This document shows positions 1 through 13,785 of a stretch of 64,000 nucleotides of DNA, piece after piece. The notes under the pieces were generated by a model that ran no database searches, was not told the DNA's origin, and saw only the letters and a list, made by a program, of their open reading frames with translations. This DNA is from Pegea sp. RAD2-039 (taxonomy: Eukaryota; Chordata; Thaliacea; Salpida; Salpidae). Position 1 is the stretch's first letter; each line of letters begins with the position of its first letter. The stretch covers positions 744,001 through 808,000 of the forward strand of contig JAQGEQ010000161.1 of NCBI GenBank assembly GCA_034620365.1, in the 5' to 3' direction. The translations under genes and the position numbers were made by a program.

Positions 1-674
1 AAGCCAGCAGTAACAGTAGAATGCTTTCATGAATAATTAAACCTGCATAACGGTATCTGTCCATATGAAAAACTGAACAACTAAAACTAAACATCTGTAT
101 ATATATATGCTGTTTATACAAATAAATTTCCTTATATTCTAATTTATTAACAGATTTTTGAAATCTTTGAAAGTTTTATGACTTAAAGAACCAACTGAGA
201 GAAAAATTTCAACTTGATGAATCAATAAAGTTTTTTTAAGCTCGTTAAAAAAGCTAATCAAGATAATTCTAGTTACATTTGAAGCTAAAAAAAACTCTTT
301 TAACATCAGACTTATAATTGAAAGTTGATTATATCAAATGACAATCTAAAGATCATATATCAATAGAAGATTTAGATTGTAAAAAGAGAAAACAAATAAG
401 ATGTGCAGTTTATGTTAATTATTTTATTAACATTTATTCTGTAAATAACAAAGTTGTAATTTGATGGAAAGTTTTGAAAGTTTAAAACCAAATTATTGAA
501 ATTTTTGTCAGTCAAAATTAAATAAATATTTGAAACTTTATAAGATTAAAAGAAGAGATAAAGAACACAACAGATTCATTGTATCTAGCTTCTAAAAGAT
601 AAATTGATCTAATCAAATATTTAAAAGATTATTACTATTATATGAAGATGTTTTGTTAAATAATTTCTACAAAC
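1..674 (-). other. AT-rich intron of the QKI-like gene
   Basis: The donor after the KH exon (GTTTGT at 674) opens an intron that runs off the left edge. I see no further KH exon, so the rest of the KH/QUA2 region and the tail lie outside the window. Confidence 0.6.
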
Positions 675-3600
675 CTTTTTTTTATCTCTCATAGACCCTT
701 TACCTCGCACCATAATCTTACATTTCGTCTCTTGCTCTAGTTGCTTAGCCGTAAGTCCTCTTGGGCCAAGAAGACGACCAACAAAATTATACTGTGAATA
801 AATTTACAAATAACAAGTTTAAAAAGTAATTAAAATTATTTTCTAAATATTTGTAATTAAAAAAACTCTTTGATAAATTAGGTTTGATTTTGTTGAAAAT
901 TGAAATTAGTTTTTTAGTAAGCCATAATAACGTCAAAATCGGGTTAGGCTACAATCCAACAGGACAACATTTCCTACTTTATCTTTCAGTTTTACTTTTT
1001 CTTATTTTGCTTACAAGTTTATGTCGGGTTGAGAAAAAATTAATTTGGTAAAAATGATTAATTTTCGGTTTAAAACAAATTCGAGACACAAACTACGCGC
1101 TGATGTTGGAACTTGATTAGTTTATTAGGAAGATTAAAACGGACTTCAGAGCTTGAAAAACAAGAAATATTTTCACCTAAAGCTCAATATAATTGAGTAC
1201 TAACTTCAGGATGATCTTTTACTGGAACATAAACTTTCTCAGTCAAAGTTATTGTTGGTCCTAACGGTGCCGGTAGCTCTAAAGGTTGCTTGTCTCCATT
1301 TTGAAAGAGCATAGAACGAACTTTGACGATTTCTGAAAAAAAAACACATTTTAAAGTAAAATACCAACTCAAGTTTTGTTACTGAAAACTTACAAAGCTA
1401 AAATATCAGTTTAGTAATTACAACAGTTTTAGTATTTTTAAGTAATCATTGAAAACGTGTAGATATAGGCAAGTCTTGTTGATTTAGAAGTTAGGTTTTT
1501 GAAAAAGACATAGAAGTTGATAGTCTACATGAAAATTTTTACTTAGAGACTTAAAGTTTTGTGATTAAATCTTAAATAGCTGCAATTAGCTTAAGTAAAT
1601 AAATTAACCTAAGGTAGATAATTTAAATCAAATATGTAGTATTTGCTTACCAATTCATCAATTTATAAAACAAATAAAATTTCAAAGAAACAATAAATTG
1701 AAAACTAAATAGTTCTTGTTTACCAGATACATTTGAGTAAACAGTTTGTTTGCTATTAAGAAAGTTATTGAATAGGTGAACAAATAAAGTAGCAGTGTTC
1801 TAACAAATCAAAATTTTAAATGAAAACAGAATATTAGGAGAAAACCTTGCATATAAAATTATTTTTATACCCAAGATTATATAAGTAAGTTTAATTTTTG
1901 AGAACTTGTTTGCTTTCTAGTATACACAAAAAACATTTATAAAATACAAACTTGATATAAACTTGGTTGATATAATTTAGCCAAAAACAAAGTAACTTAA
2001 TTTCATGAATATTTTTACTATGTAAAAGCAGATAAAGACATTTTGTTGATAATAAGAAAGCAGCTTTAGAGGTTTCTTAATTTAGTAATATTTACCTTCA
2101 TCCAGTAACCTCTCAGCATGTACTAAAGGTTTTGGATAAACTTGAACAACATTTTTATCTTGTAAAAGTTGTTTTAAGTATTCAAAATTATTATTATGGC
2201 TTATAATATTTTGAGGTGGTTTATTAACAGGTTTCATCAAAACAGTGTGACCATTAACAACTTGAGAGTTGTGCATGGCAACAGAGTTTGGAATTTGGAT
2301 TGTACCACTTTCAGATTTTATCTGATCTAAATTTGAAGGGAATATATGCTTTACAGCAGTATTTAAAGGAGTAACATTAGGCATCATTTTTATCCAATTA
2401 ACTTCAGATTTAAACAAGCAGAATTATATCTATTCAAAAAATCTATTAACTTTAAAAATCTAGATAAAAAGTGTTTGCATTAGAACTTAGAAACAAAACC
2501 TATAAGGTTTTTGATTGTAGTCAAAAATAAGAAACAAGCATTATAACTATAAAATTAAAACAAAATATATTTATATTATTTTGAACAAACAAAAAATTAT
2601 TAAGTCATCAAGTTATACAAGTTAAAATTTAAACATAATTTGTAAACTTAAACAAATAAGAAGTATCAGTAAGCATTTAAAACATCTAAAGATAGTTAGT
2701 AAAACTATATAAGCTAGTCCAAACATATAATAATAGTTTAAATATTTAACTTGGAAAGTAAAAGTTTAGGTTTTCAGAAAGTTAAAATATATCAACTATA
2801 TAAACTTTGTAATATTAAAAATTGATTGAATGGTAAAATATAAATGACCATTGTTAATAAATAAATAAAGTTTAAAAGAAATAAAAGTTTTCAAGTAAAC
2901 TTTGAAAATCTAAACAAAAAAATATACAAAATTATGTATATCTCTTAATAAAAGTCAGCTTTTTAAACTTTATATATTTAGGCTAAAAAAAAGGAGAACT
3001 TTTAGTAAAAGTATTATTAGATCGAGTACTTAAACTTTTTTAGAAGATAACAAAGTAAGCAACTTTATTAAATATTTATACAAAGTATTCATATATTTTT
3101 AAATAATGTCAGCTATATCGATTATGGATAAGTAATCTATGTTATTTTTATATTTAATATTTCTAGATTTATCAGTAATATAATTTTTAATAAATTTGTA
3201 ATTTTTTTAAAGTAAATGACAAAATAAAAATATTTTGAATAGAATTTTCAGTTTAACATTAAAATAAACATGCATGATAGATACATTTATTTTTAGTTAT
3301 GTCAAAATGGCAAGAAGAAAAAATAATCAGACTTTAAAAATAAACTATCATTTGCTAATAAACAGATACGATAAATCAGAAAGTAAAGCATAAAATAATG
3401 CAGAATCATGAAACCATTTATAATCTAATGCTTCAGCTTATAATTAAAATTTAATATCCAGTGCTATAATTTAGAATAAAGCATAAGGTACACAAAATAA
3501 ATCACAAACAATAAACTACTAAAAAGAATGCTTGATTAAAACATATCAATTTAAAAACTGATATCTGAATTTATCACAAAAATAAAGCTTACAATTGTTG

Positions 3601-5716
3601 GCAAACTAAAGAACAACAGGAAATATTCAATTGATAAATCTCAACCACATAGCAACAAAACCAGTCAAATGAATTCAGAAACTAAATACAAATTAAGAAT
3701 GAAACAAAGAAAAACGTGAAACATATTTCCTAAAACTGACAAGCCATATCCTAATAACTTAACCACATTTAAATGCACACTATATACCAGCTGACTGAAA
3801 AACAGAAAAGTTAGAATCATCAGTAATTATAGCTGACATGAATAAAGTAAATCCAGCCTGTCTGTGATCAAAGATGGCAATTGAAGTAAGCACCTCAACT
3901 ACGGAAGCAATATGAAAACTAGTATCCTGTTTTTATCCTCACAAATAAAATTGAATGTTTGAAACTAAACAGCGCCTGTAAGCGGCATTTATGTTGTCTG
4001 GGTAAAAATGGCTTTTTAAAGCTTAAGTATAAGTTCATATTTTTTTAACTAAAATTTTCTACAAATATTTTTTGTATTTATCTGATACAGAAATATTTTT
4101 CTCGCGAAACACACCAAGAAAATTTATTTCTTTTATTTAATTAGGTTAATACAAGATTACATTACTTTATTTTTAAAAAATAGTTTAAACTATATTTATG
4201 CCTAAAATTCGTTTTGAACGAGATTTGTTTAAAAAATTTTTTTAAATATTTAATTTAATAATATTTTAATTGTTAAAGAAATTTTATGTATAAACAATAA
4301 CAGCAAAATACTCCTAAAAAACCTGACTTGCCAATATTACTTAACTGCATACACCAATAGTAAAAAGTGTTAGTTTTTTTATAGAGAAAAAAATGATTAC
4401 AGGGTAAAAGATAATTTTTCTAAAATGTGAATTATAAAAATAGATATATTAATCGCTCATAAATAATGAAACTCTGAGGTATAACTATTTACATCAAATA
4501 ATCTTTATTAAGCTGCTGGGATTTTGTTTAGGGTTTTAAAAAATTATTAAATTTGTTATTTTTCTAACAGGAAAATGAGTTTTAAGGCTCTGATGATTGT
4601 TGTGGGCCTTTAAGATACTAAATATTTTTGTTATATATGCAACAAAAAGTCTTAAAATCATTCGAAAATGAATAAATTAAAAGAACGCTATTCAAAAATA
4701 TTGCAGTTTTCTAAAATGTTTATAAACAAAAGCTTCAATTCTTATTTTAATAAATCAGTTTTAAACAAACTTTTTGAATAAAACCAAATACTTTTTTAGA
4801 AGTGATAATGCTTTATCAATTACAATTTTTATTGTAAGCTTTCTTAATTATGTTTCAAAGTATGTTTTTACCTTCGTCCAAAATTCTTTCAAGGTGCAAA
4901 AAACATCCAGTAAGCCCTTGCACTTGCTTCTTGTCTTGTAATAACTGTTTAAGATAAAGACATTTATCTCTAACTTTGACATCTTCTTCCCTAAACTGGA
5001 TAGGACTAGGTATAGCAACAGTATTGTTTAGTATTGAGTTTGAAGCCGATGTTATACCTAAAAAATTAATTAACCTTTTTTAATTTCAATTTTAGAAAAT
5101 ATTTATATCTAAATAAAAAGTGATACTCCTTTAAAATTGTTAAACTTTTTAAACGTGATCTAAAATTTATAATATAAAAAACGTAGCTTAAAATCTTTAT
5201 AAAACACATGTAGAGATAAGTTTTAAAATAAAATTAAAAACTCAAATAAAATTTGCATGTGATAATGATTATTTACTAAATTAGCTTTAGTTAAATTGGG
5301 TTTGAATGATAATGACAAATTGAAATTAGAATTCAGCAAAGTTTTAAATATATTTATTTAATTATTTTTGTGACAAATTAAAACCAATTTGATGTTAGAA
5401 CTAAACTAACTATGATTAACTAATGGTTTTATGTAAATAGTTTGCCAGAAAAACTTTATAAAAAAAGATTTTTAAATATGTTGTAAAATACGTTTTAAAA
5501 TACTTGAATATTAGAAGTACCTGAATTAGATAAAGGCGACGTGCTGCTGTTGGGGTTGACTAGTTGTGACTGTTGATAGTTTAAATGAGGCTTGGGAAGA
5601 GGAGAGGGAGCTTGTAGTTGTAAGTGAGTTGTCTGAGCCATTGGAGGAGACAAGGAATTTGTTTGAGCAGTGTGTGCTTGATGAGAGGTAATAAATTGAA
5701 GTTGCATAGGCTGCAT
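675..5716 (-). CDS. QKI: Quaking/HOW-like STAR RNA-binding protein, 3' incomplete
   Basis: STAR-family proteins dimerise through a QUA1 helical hairpin and bind RNA through a KH domain plus QUA2, controlling splicing and mRNA stability. Exons by phase: 5521-5716 (Gln/Pro-rich N-terminus from ATG 5716, with in-frame stops 35 nt upstream), then 4872-5057 and/or 2096-2401 (two versions of the QUA1 exon), 1205-1332 and 675-791. The 1205-1332 exon reads EIVKVRSM then a stretch ending [12 protein letters not shown], matching the QUA1-KH linker. The 675-791 exon (117 nt, phase 0) has [11 protein letters not shown] with the GxxG loop GPRG and ends SMRDKKK, the same exon edge as in vertebrate QKI as I recall it. 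All joins keep phase. The gene continues off the left edge. Upstream 5' UTR exons are possible but not identified. QKI/HOW fits better than the Sam68 branch, but I could not align. Confidence 0.88.
2096..2401 (-). other. QUA1 exon version B of the QKI-like gene
   Basis: A 306-nt exon, phase 1 in and phase 1 out, bounded by GAAG| and |GTAAAT. Its end codes [13 protein letters not shown]...HAERLLDE, a QUA1 helical hairpin. The first 70 or so residues are low-complexity and unrelated to version A. It has its own in-frame ATG pair (2387-2382), so it could also begin a shorter isoform from a downstream promoter. Splicing onto 1205-1332 keeps frame and gives ...LLDE-EIVKVR. Confidence 0.8.
3790..4010 (-). 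promoter_or_regulatory. Possible internal promoter or 5' exon between the two QUA1 exons
   Basis: This patch is visibly less AT-rich than the surrounding intron and lies upstream (minus strand) of version B, which carries its own ATGs. No TATA box or initiator is clear, so this rests on composition and position only. Confidence 0.2.
4872..5057 (-). other. QUA1 exon version A of the QKI-like gene
   Basis: A 186-nt exon, phase 1 in and out, with acceptor TTTTTTAG and donor GTAAAA. It ends [13 protein letters not shown]...HLERILDE. By eye 17 of the last 28 residues equal version B, and both are three residues shorter in the hairpin loop than human QKI as I remember it. It has no in-frame ATG, so it needs the 5521-5716 exon upstream. 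Confidence 0.82.
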
Positions 5717-7372
5717 CTTTGCTGATTTTTCACCAATTAATTTGAGGAAAAATTATTAAGTTCTTCGTATTCACAAAAAGTTCTCAATAAATGAAGCAAA
5801 ATGGATTAATTACTTTTTACTTTTTGGCGGTTAGTATTATTAGAAATAAACTTAAATAGTTAACACGATGGCTTCTTTAAGAAAAAAACATAAATGTAAA
5901 AGTTAAAATAAGATTGAAGCAAATAAATTTGTAAATAATTTAACATCCAAATGTATTAAAAGTAAATGATGAACTAGTGAAAACTACCTACACTAATATA
6001 ATTACTAAAGATTATTAACTAAAGCTTAACATTCAACTTCATCATAAGACCTTAAACTATAAGAGCAAGCAGAAAAACTGTAAAATGATACTTCCAAACT
6101 GTAATAATAATAAAAATTTGATAATCTTTTTCTATTTTATTACATCTCCCAAGAATTTTTAAAGAAATAGTTTAGTCAACTAGTAGTTTGCTTATCCGGA
6201 ATTTTTACTAAAAAGTACAACAGAAACTGTTTTATGAAAATTTTTCGCTTTCACAAAGCCTTGGGCGATGATTTTAGCAATCTTTTAGTAATCTATACAT
6301 GAAACAGTATGCAAAAACATACTGAGTACAATATAATGACAATAAATTGTATAAAAGACTTTGTTAAAATACAAGTCTCAAACTAATTAATGGTAAGGTA
6401 TTAAAAAAACTAACTTTATTTTTTCCAATGAGTAGAAAAGCAAAAACGTAAGCGACACAAACTAATTAGCTTTTATTACTGATGTGTTTTGATTCATTTT
6501 TGAAACAGTTATTTCGCTATGAGGTAAGCGAACTGATTTTTACAACTTTTTACAAAAAATATTTTAACTCAAACACAACACGCGTAATAAATGTGATTTT
6601 TTTAATAAGCATGTAGTGACAACTAATTAATGTAGAAGTTATTAAGGATTTGTTACAAAAGAGATAACTTTATTAAGACTTTTATTATTACAAACGCTAA
6701 GATTTTCAATTCTTAAGAAAGTGGCATTTATTAATATTTTACAGAAAGTTAAATTTAAACTTTAATAAATCGATCAATTTTTTTAATTTGAAAAGCATTA
6801 AAAAAACTTGACATAATTTTTACGATTAAATACTTTATAAAACTAAATCTTGTTATTATTAATACTTTTGAAGTATGAAAAAATAATTTCCATCTTTGAT
6901 GGATAAAAAAATAATTTAAAAATTTATATATATAAATATATAAAGATTTATAATATAATAAGAATTTATATAAAGATAAAAAAAATTTGTGAAACATCTT
7001 ATTTGTACTATTTAGTCAATTACTAAATTACAAATTTAATTTGTTAAAAAAAAGTTTTTTTGCAAGTATTTTTGAAGATTAAAAAGTCGATCAAACTAAA
7101 ATGAATCATTTTGTAAAAAAAACTTGTTCAAAAAAGATGCAGTGAAAAATTCAACTTTATAGTACACTTAAATCATTTATTTCCCACATACATTAAATTT
7201 TTATTTAAAGAGTTTTATGTTTTCACTATTTTAGCTTTATCTGTACAAGTATCAAACAAATTATTTAACAAATTTGAATTAAAATTTCATCTTTTTGGGT
7301 TTTCTTTATGTATCAAAAATTACAAGAAAGGAGAATAACCATAAGTTGTATATGACTAGACCTTCTAAAAAG

Positions 7373-7387
7373 TTAGGGTTAGGGTTA
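7373..7387 (+). repeat. Short interstitial TTAGGG repeat
   Basis: Two and a half units of TTAGGG in unique AT-rich DNA. TTAGGG is the common metazoan telomere unit. This run is too short to be a chromosome end and could be chance. Confidence 0.4.
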
Positions 7388-8189
7388 TATGGCTTGACCT
7401 AATGTTGGTTGTGACTCATATATACTTAAAGCAATCAACCAGAACAATAGTGTTAAAAAGAAAGTTGAAAATACTAACTAAACTGGTAGAACTAGTTTTA
7501 AAAAGACTAGAATGTTTGCATATTAAAAAGCAATCGTATTTTTACGCAAAAATCTTTTCAGGTAATATCAATTTTATTATCATCAGAATGATATCTTTAA
7601 AATTTCAAAAAGTTTCAACTATTTAACAACACTTCTGAATTTTTGAAAACCACTCATTTATATTCTTTTAAGATTAATCTTTTAATATCAATTAAAACAG
7701 TTTGAAGAAAAAAAATTCTTAAACTCGTTTCATGTAACATAATGAACAGTTTTAATTACTTTTTGATTACTGGTTTATGATATTTTCTTATAAAACTATC
7801 ATTTAATTTCTAAAAACTCTCTTCAAAGATTTATTAACGTGATAGAAAATAATCAGTAAATACATTAACATATAATTATATGATAGTATAAATATAGAAG
7901 CTCAAAAATTCAACTTAAAATTAATATAAAATATTATATCAATACATAAAACCACTCTTCTTTAGCTTCAAGAATTTGATTAACATTAAAAAAATACTTA
8001 AACTATTTTTCATTAACACTATAAGCAAACACTTATTCATCTTTCCAGACCAACAGAATTTTACACTAAAACTCTTTCTTTAAACTTCTTAAACTACAAG
8101 AGTTCTGCTGAGCTATCTCAGCCGATTCGACTTTTTTGAAGGTTTAAGACTGATAATATTGTCTTGCTTTGTAAAAGAAAAAAATGTTA

Positions 8190-8620
8190 ACTATGTGATC
8201 TCTTTTCGCTTTAAATGCAGACGAGAACTCAACGAGCTGCACCTCTGTGCACATACAATATATACAGTGTAAGCCTCTGATTTTACGTGGGGTTACCTTC
8301 ATGCTTGGCTTCATTTTTTTCTTCTGAATACCCCGTTTTCAATCGCACCAATAGCAATGCAAGCTGTATACTTCACGCTTCAGTAAGTTTGTCGATAGAA
8401 AAGTTGTTCTAAAGCCTCTTTTATTTCTTCAGTATTTAAAGTTAAATACGATACATAGCAATTTTGTACTTTTATCTGCACTACAACTAAACTTCTTGCT
8501 GCTATTGTATACTTCTGGCACGCATCGCTTTCAGCACTTACTACTAACTGTAGTTCGCCTAAATTGCTTCAGGCACTTACGATTGTAGTTAGTTTTGGAA
8601 GTTTGCAGTACAAAGAAATA
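8190..8620 (-). promoter_or_regulatory. GC-richer island, candidate distal promoter/5' exon of the QKI-like gene
   Basis: The island stands out from the AT-rich flanks. On the minus strand it carries two good donor-like sites (ATCGTAAGTGCC and AGTAGTAAGTGC), as expected for an untranslated first exon of a minus-strand gene. No open frame is present and no core promoter motif is convincing. Confidence 0.22.
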
Positions 8621-10124
8621 AATGATTCGCTAATAAAAGCCTCACAAGACTGATTTAATTCTGTCTTTCTGAAAAAGTTATTTTTTAAACTTGCTTTTAT
8701 TCATTCAAAAAACCTTTTTAAGCCTAATTTCTCTGACTGTATTTAAAATCTTAGCATTTTGTAATAAAACTTTTATGTGAAGGAATGAAAACTTTTTATG
8801 AAATTCTCTACACATATTTCAAGTTAATTTTTTTTTTAATTTTTAAAAAGTTTTAGAAACTTAATTTAGATTTTAAACTTGTTTGACTGTTACACCAGAA
8901 GTACAATTAGATGTCAATAATTTAAAGGTTTTATAGTTTAACTTCAAGAGGAATATAAAAGCTCATAAATAAGAAAAATATTAGAATAACTTTCTCCATT
9001 CACTTTAAAGGTTAGTAAGTATTTTATTTTGCTTGTTTCAGTAACTAACAACATTTATATGAATATCACTTAATAATTGAAACCTTTATTTTTCTTGTTT
9101 TATCGTATTTGACTTAAATTTATCAAACTAAGTGTTATTTGCTTCTTTACATAAACGGGTATAAAACGTTTAAAAAGTTCAAAATAAGATATTTGTTGTA
9201 TAAAAAAACAATGGAAATATGTATAATACAGTTTCGTTTGGTTTTTTTTCAAAATAAATTCATATTCTTATTCGAGATTAAATCATAAAATAGTTGCAAT
9301 TCTCATTACAACTATGAAAAGCATTTAGTTTTTATGATGTATTGTTACTTTAAATGTCCCTATAAATAGTCCCATAAATAAAATACTCTTTATAAATATC
9401 ACAGAAACATTTTGAGCCAAAATTTTTACAACTAATGAAGAGGATAATGAAAATTTTACCTTAATTACACTTAATTAATTCAGTTGATATGACAATAAAG
9501 TGAAACTATTCTAATGGATTTTTACAAGTATTGATTTAGACAAAGGTAGAAAGTAACTTTTAAGTTTTAGAAGGAAATTACAGTTTTTGTAAAATCTTCA
9601 TAATTCGGATAACTATATGCTGTAATACTAAGGAAATCAAACGTAAGTTTTAGCAAAGCTTTTGGCACTAATCTATTAATATTTTAAGCTCTTTTTGTTG
9701 TATCTCAATCTTAAAATGTTTGAATGAACCTTAAAAAAAACAAGTCTGACGAGCTGAACAGTCTTTTAGATAGGTTTTATTCATATTTTAATATAAACAA
9801 ATTCAATTTTAAACAAGTCTTGTGCTAAAATACATCACTAAAAATTATTTAAGTTTTTATTGGTTGTTTCAAAAGTTCAATCCTATTTCTACTAATAAAA
9901 AATGTGGCTATATCCTCTACTGTAACTTGTAATATTATTAATTGAATAAATGATTTTATTTCTTTTTATAAAAACTATTTAAGCAAACTTAAAATTGTTT
10001 TATAATTAATTTTTTTTGTACTAGATAGTTGATTTATATTTATCAACCTTTTATTTATATAATTATAATTAGTTTAAATGTAAAAAAACTACATCTTAAA
10101 TGTTAAAATGATATAAGTTAAAAT

Positions 10125-10199
10125 GAGAATGTGTGTTAGCGGGAGGTGCTCTTTTTAGGCACCCTCCTTCACGTTAATTAAAATAAATAAATAAATAAA
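10125..10199 (+). mobile_element. Extreme 3' tip of a LINE (about 75 bp)
   Basis: This matches the 3' end of the element at 26490-26995: GAATGTGTGTTAGC, then the hairpin 10142-10167 (GGAGGTGC paired with GCACC(C)TCC, one bulged C), then an AATA-type tail. Only the last 75 bp or so are present, typical of severe 5' truncation during target-primed reverse transcription. Confidence 0.8.
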
Positions 10200-13100
10200 G
10201 GACTTGAGATTTTTTCTAAACTAAGAAAAAATACTTGAAATTGCTAATGATGGTTTTGTTCAATCAATTCTCATAAGTATCTATCATTTTTTATACATAT
10301 TTCAGTATTCTAATGAATTAGGGTCCCATCAACTTTAAACTTGATTGGTAAAATAATTAAATGAAGTTTTGGTTATCAAAATAATTTGCCTAAAATAGTT
10401 AAATTTTATGATAAAATTAAACTTTTCATAATTAATTGACGATAAAAATTGTACCCAAATACAACATTTCTAAGTAAGTGAATAAACAAGTAAATAAACA
10501 AAAGAAAAATATAATCTTCTCAAGAGTAAAAAAAAGAGGTTTTTAAAGATATCTTTCTAGTTTTGCTAACAGATTATTCATACATACATAATCAAAAATG
10601 TGGTATTTACTGTACAAACATCTTTTCGAATAAAACTCAAAATTGTTCAAGAAATAAAAAATCCATCAGGTAAAAGCCATCAATTGTTTGAAAATCTTTT
10701 TGTAGTAATATTTATCATTATAAAAAATTCAAAATATGCTAACCATTAATATTGTTGACAAGTTAAAAAACAATTTTTTGCTTTTACAACATAGGCATTT
10801 ATTGGTTTATTCAATATTAATGTTCTATACAACTTATAAAAACAAGTTCAAAACAATAATTTTATTGAGTTATTTGAAAATTTTCGTATGCAATATTAAA
10901 GGCCTGCAACTTATATAATAACTACGCCCTGTTTTAAATTGCAGACAAAAGAAGATGGTAGTAAAATTACACGCTTTTAGTCAACCACACCTTGATTCGT
11001 GTTGAATATCTTCACAAAGAAGCCATTGTAGCTGGTTTAGACTAAAATAGACAATTTCTGTTCATAATAACCTAGATAAAAGACTAAAATGTAAACTTAA
11101 AGTGTTTAAAAAGTTAAAAATTTGTATTTCTTTTATTTTATTTGCCAAGTTTTCTAGTTTTAAATGAAATAACTGAAAATCTTTATAAGTTATTTTTCAA
11201 CGTTATTTTTTTGCAAGTTTTAAAAGATTTCTCAATAAATCACAACACGTTTTGTGACAAAGGCTGGTTTAATTTCAACTTAAAATATTTAATCATAAAC
11301 TCAAATTTGATTAACAGCAAAATTTGTCAAATTGTTGAGAAAAAGTACAAATTTAATATCAAATCCACAAACTTTATTTGAAGTTATCAAGTCCTTTTAT
11401 TATTTAGACATAAGTAATCTTTCGTTGGTTACTTGTAAAATTAAATCATTTTCGAAATAAATTTTTTGTCAATAATTTGATCGGAATTTTTATAACTTAA
11501 ATCGCAGCTTATAATCTGATACTTTAATCACATTTTCTATTCTTATCGAAACCGGCGAAAATAGAAGTTTTCATTCTTTAAAAACTTGTTGTTGTTCCCG
11601 TTGTAATATAAACGCAAAAATAATAGACTTATTATTAAGCTTCATCTGATAAAACTTTTTTAATCTTAAGAAAATTTTTGTTTTTAGCTAATTATTTTGA
11701 AAAACAACTTTGCTTTTTCACATCAAACAGAAAACTGAAAATTTGTTTTTCGTTAAAATATTTTTAGGAGAAAATGAAAATCAGTTGAATCTATTTAAAG
11801 TGAAACTCTCATTTGTAAATATTTGAGATAGGTTACCACATTGTCGTCAAATCGTTCTCGTTTTTAAACTCTTTGCTTTTACCTTTTCTCAATTTCTGAT
11901 ATTTACTTATTTGGTCACTTTTTACTTGATCCATTTAAAATGACTAAAAGGTAGAATAGCTAGCCGTATGTCCAGACTGACTCACCTTTTTAGTTTGACC
12001 CATGACTATTTTAAGGTCCAATTGCTTTATGGACCATACTGCGTATGTTTTTGTTACACTTACGGTATAATAAATCAAATATTTTCAACTTCTATTTTTC
12101 TAGTTAATTTATTCATGTGAAGCGTGTAGATTTGATTAGTGTTCAAATATTTTGTTCGTTTTTTTTTTCATTACAACTTAGCAACATTTAAAAACCCTGG
12201 GTTTCAGGTCTTACAGTCAAATCGATTTATTTAAATCTTTTATCATTTCATCAGTCACACAGTAGTTAGAATATTATTGCAATTACTCATTGTTTTCAGG
12301 ATTTATAAAAATAGAAAATTTTGAATTTAAGTATTTGAAGTATTTGATGAAAATTGAGTTTAAACGTCTTACTAAGATTAAACATAATTCATTTGCGAGT
12401 ACAGCAGAAATTTTAATAAATTCTTTGATGTTAGAAAAATGATAATCATTTGAATTTTTCTTATGTAAGATTTAACGTTAACTTATTTCTGCTTAAAAAA
12501 TGTTGTTTCAAGTTATTTAATTTAATTTTTCATTTACAACAAAAGTGAAACATAAAATACTTTCTGAAAATAATTGGTATTTAAATACAAAACGCTTATA
12601 ATATAATTCAAAACAATCCTACAAAAATACTTCAATATCTCTAAATTAATTACCAAACTTTTAATTTTTCAAAATATGAAGTAAACGTTTTGACATCACA
12701 CACCAACTAATGCAGAGAGCGGAAACCATGAATTGAAGTAAAAATGTTTAAACAAAAGAATAGTGTTTGATTTAGTTTATACTCTTTATTTACTGAATAC
12801 GGATACTGCATTTTTCTTCAGCTTCTTTCAAATATTTTAATCAAGAAAACACAATCGCCAATAACATCTGTACTAAGTACATGAGAATTTATTTCTTATA
12901 CTTCTGCCATTCAGATTGATTTAAATCTTTGATTATAGTTTAATCACTTATAAGTTTTTAGCGATTAATATGATCTTTATTATTTCATAAAGAAAATTAA
13001 ATGGTTATCTTGGAGTAGAAAGTGCAATATTTGGCAATCATGAAAAAGTTTTGTTGTTAATCAAACTTATCGTTTATCTATTTACAAGCATACACAAATT

Positions 13101-13560
13101 TTATCTTTAAATTATTAATTGTTGTGAGCGCTAAAAATAAATGCCTCTATTCAAGCAAGAAATTTATTATAAGTTTATTTACCATGGTAGTGAGATTATT
13201 AAAATTTCTTAAAAAAAAAGAGCTTCTTATCTGTAGTTGATAATATCAAATGAATTTTTAGGATAATTTATAAGCACGTTGTAGCTTGACTTAAGTTCTG
13301 AGTTTTCCACTATTAAATATTGTACAATAATTTTTGCAATTCATAAAAATCTTACTCAATTTTAAATGTTCTCGGTATAATGGTAACAACAAATAAAATT
13401 TAATTATTTAAGATTGTGTGCCTAAAATTTAGCAATTTTTAACAACTATATTAACAGTTAAAAATTCCTAATTAAGTAAAATATTTAGTAAATATTAAAA
13501 ATCTAAAATAAATTCAGCTTCATTCTCATCAACCATTTGCAAACCAAACTCAGACTTGAA
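10200..13560. other. AT-rich stretch, nothing recognised
   Basis: Only short low-complexity frames rich in Phe, Lys, Asn and Ile. I see no exon pattern, RNA gene or repeat. Confidence 0.5.
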
Positions 13561-13785
13561 AATATTTTGCAATTAGTTATTTTGGTAAAGGTTTTTATTG
13601 ATTTTATAAATAGATTTAAGTAAAAGATATGTTTGTAATCGACACCGTGTTATCTCTTTTTGTGTAATAAAAAACGAGTTTATCAAACTGAAAACATCTT
13701 CAGTAGTCGAGACTTTGAGTCCTACTGTGTTAAGGATGAGTGAGTGAGGAAACCAAATTGTTAGAAATACAAGAAAGAAAAAAAT
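13561..13785 (-). repeat. Dispersed repeat, copy 1
   Basis: The reverse complement of about 13561-13678 closely matches 27354-27472, sharing AGATAACACGGTGTCGATTA exactly. A second block (about 13727-13785) matches 27306-27353. Copy 1 carries an extra segment of roughly 50 bp between the blocks. A 97-codon frame (13573-13866) overlaps it but resembles no protein I know. It could be a degraded transposon end. Confidence 0.65.

Larger units (their letters stand above)
5717..10124. other. Gene-free AT-rich stretch upstream of the QKI-like gene
   Basis: The short open frames here are AT-rich, lack family similarity and have no consistent splice context. The stretch may be intergenic, or 5' intron of the QKI-like gene if a distal first exon exists. 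It contains a short telomere-like repeat and one GC-richer island, listed separately. Confidence 0.5.

Noticed and set aside
7373-7387. Telomere end or telomere-associated region.
   Set aside because: Only two and a half TTAGGG units inside unique sequence.
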